The position numbers and the translations under genes were made by a program. Source: Acidobacteriota bacterium (GTDB lineage: Bacteria; Acidobacteriota; Terriglobia; Terriglobales; Acidobacteriaceae). Taken from it: a DNA stretch of 6,259 nucleotides. The stretch's first letter is position 1; every line of letters begins with the position of its first letter. Below are positions 5,461-6,259 of the stretch, piece after piece. The stretch is taken from NCBI GenBank assembly GCA_021798655.1, contig JAJZFE010000275.1, forward strand, positions 1 through 6,259, written 5' to 3'. Below the pieces are notes generated by a model. That model did not search any database. It was given only the letters and a program-made list of their open reading frames with translations, and was not told the DNA's origin.

Positions 5461-5498
5461 CCCCCAACCCCGCACCCAAAACCCGTAACCCATTCCCC
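5461..5498 (-). other. Potential G-quadruplex sequence on the minus strand
   Basis: On the + strand, C-tracts lie at 5461-5465, 5468-5471, 5475-5477, 5482-5484, 5489-5491 and 5495-5498, separated by 2-4 bases. The minus strand therefore carries six runs of three to five G with short loops, which meets the usual G3-N1-7 rule for an intramolecular quadruplex. It lies about 160 bases after the stop of the leftward Bax-inhibitor-like gene and would be in its transcript if transcription runs that far. Whether it folds in the cell is not shown. Confidence 0.55.
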
Positions 5499-5589
5499 AC
5501 CAACGCCTTACCCCCTCCAAACCAAAAACACATTCCCCCACTCCCACTCGCTACAATAGAAATAGGGGAAGCAACGGGAAACGGGCCAA

Positions 5590-5621
5590 CTGACAACCGA
5601 CAACCGAGAACTGACAACCGA
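5590..5621. repeat. Short direct repeats of the CTGACAACCGA type
   Basis: CTGACAACCGA occurs at 5590-5600 and 5611-5621, and its core ACAACCGA occurs three times (5593-5600, 5600-5607, 5614-5621). The minus strand reads as runs of (C/G)GGTTGTC and AGTTGTCAG-like words. I recall such low-complexity runs after gene ends in acidobacterial genomes, but this could not be searched. Confidence 0.6.
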
Positions 5622-5660
5622 GACCCGACGCCTCCACATCCCTCTGCTGGCTCGCGCGGA

Positions 5661-6259
5661 CTATCGCCTGCGGCTGCCGCCGGAGAAGATCTCCGTCAGT
5701 GCCAGGAAGATGTTCAGCCCATCCAGGTAGATGGTCAGCGCCAGCTCCACCGCCGTCGCCCCATCGCCGCCGTTGCGAATCCGCATGAAGTCCACCAGCA
5801 GCAGCACGCTGAACACCGCCAGCGTCGCCCACGAGTAGAAGCTCGGGTTCACGAAGTGGAAGAACATCCCCAGAACGCCGACGATGATCAGCACCAGCAG
5901 CGCGCCCATCGCATAGCTGCCCACCCTGCGATAGTCGAAGCTGAACACCTGCGCGCCCATGCCGATCACCGCCATGCCCACCGCCGTCGTCACCGCCGCG
6001 TTGAACACGATCGTGATGCCCGCTGCCGTATGCAGCAGGTGCCCGATCCACGGCGCAATCTCGAAGCCCATCACCAGCGCCAGCGCCAGGAACAGCAGCA
6101 GCGACAGTGCCGGCGTCTTCCGCGTCGCACGCACCGCAAAGATCAGCCCAATGCTGACGAAGAAGTAGATCCACGTCATTCCGAACGAGTAAAACTCCGG
6201 CGCCAGCCCCACGCCCACCGCCGAAACGAAGAACCCCAGCGAAGAGATCAGCAACACCT
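5661..6259 (-). CDS. Bax-inhibitor-1/YccA-family integral membrane protein, C-terminal part (runs off the right edge)
   Basis: At least 199 codons are open from the right edge to the TAG at 5661. The product is almost wholly membrane-embedded, with about seven hydrophobic segments visible, among them FGMTWIYFFVSIGLIFAV, ALSLLLFLALALVMGFEIAPW, VGSYAMGALLVLIIVGVLGMFF and WATLAVFSVLLLVDFMRI. It ends in ELALTIYLDGLNIFLALTEIF, the typical C-terminal helix of the Bax-inhibitor-1 family (PF01027). The aspartates in LLVDFMRI and IYLDGLN are 23 residues apart and fit the conserved pair that forms the pH-sensitive site of the Bacillus YetJ calcium channel, so ion leak or membrane homeostasis is a reasonable family-level role. 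The first GTG in view (6257) is probably an internal valine codon: family members usually run 220-260 residues, so some 30-60 N-terminal residues should lie outside the window. It is convergent with the cupin gene. Confidence 0.9.
   Translation of the reverse strand, partial: VLLISSLGFFVSAVGVGLAPEFYSFGMTWIYFFVSIGLIFAVRATRKTPALSLLLFLALALVMGFEIAPWIGHLLHTAAGITIVFNAAVTTAVGMAVIGMGAQVFSFDYRRVGSYAMGALLVLIIVGVLGMFFHFVNPSFYSWATLAVFSVLLLVDFMRIRNGGDGATAVELALTIYLDGLNIFLALTEIFSGGSRRR

Larger units (their letters stand above)
5401..5660. other. Convergent intergenic region with strong strand bias
   Basis: The 260 bases between the cupin gene and the leftward Bax-inhibitor-like gene are unlike the rest of the window. 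From 5441 to 5550 the + strand has only six G in 110 bases and is made of C-tracts and A-rich spacers. From 5590 to 5621 short repeats follow. A TACAAT at 5552-5557 resembles a + strand -10 box, but no -35 box and no downstream + strand gene go with it. Open frames here on the minus strand (5353-5617) are short and Gly/Trp/Val-rich, which fits G-rich composition, not a gene. Confidence 0.6.

Noticed and set aside
5353..5617. Short minus-strand open frames in the gap after the cupin gene
   Set aside because: They overlap the G-rich tract and the end of the cupin gene, and their Gly/Trp/Val-rich products simply reflect the base bias.

Overview
This is a GC-rich chromosomal window, most likely from an acidobacterium of the Terriglobia/Acidobacteriaceae type (Granulicella, Terriglobus, Edaphobacter and relatives). 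The basis is its strongly C/G-ending codons, a Gly/His/Tyr-rich secreted protein of a kind I recall from that group, and dispersed repeats of the form TTGTCATTCCG...AGCGGAG...GCATTTTG, which I also recall from acidobacterial genomes. The assignment rests on memory, not on a search.

Layout from left to right: (1) the start of a leftward gene for an exported protein (1-238), cut by the window edge. (2) A 258-base divergent intergenic region with a hairpin-bearing dispersed repeat and a 12-bp palindrome. (3) A rightward two-gene unit, an MBOAT membrane O-acyltransferase (497-1912) followed 21 bases later by a membrane-anchored SGNH/DUF459 hydrolase-like protein (1934-3070). (4) A convergent junction with a partly duplicated copy of the dispersed repeat. 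(5) A leftward gene for a small secreted Gly/His-rich protein (3213-3680). (6) A leftward gene for an RsuA/RluB-type rRNA pseudouridine synthase (3870-4865), with another repeat remnant in the gap between (5) and (6). (7) A divergent rightward gene for a small cupin protein (4993-5400). (8) A 260-base convergent gap that is G-poor on the + strand, with a run of C-tracts and short repeats. (9) The C-terminal part of a leftward Bax-inhibitor-1/YccA membrane protein (5661-6259), cut by the right edge.

How the genes work together: only the MBOAT and SGNH genes form a clear functional unit. By analogy with AlgI plus AlgJ/AlgX and DltB plus DltD, the MBOAT protein would move an acyl group across the membrane and the SGNH protein would act on the outside to put it on a glycan. 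No glycosyltransferase, polysaccharide exporter or acyl carrier is present here, so the substrate is unknown. The remaining genes look like unrelated single transcription units.

I found no mobile element, CRISPR array, tRNA, rRNA or defence system, and nothing that amounts to a new multi-gene system. The points most worth a second look are the dispersed repeat family, the predicted minus-strand G-quadruplex tract at about 5461-5498, the orphan O-acylation pair, and in-frame tandem repeats in two proteins.
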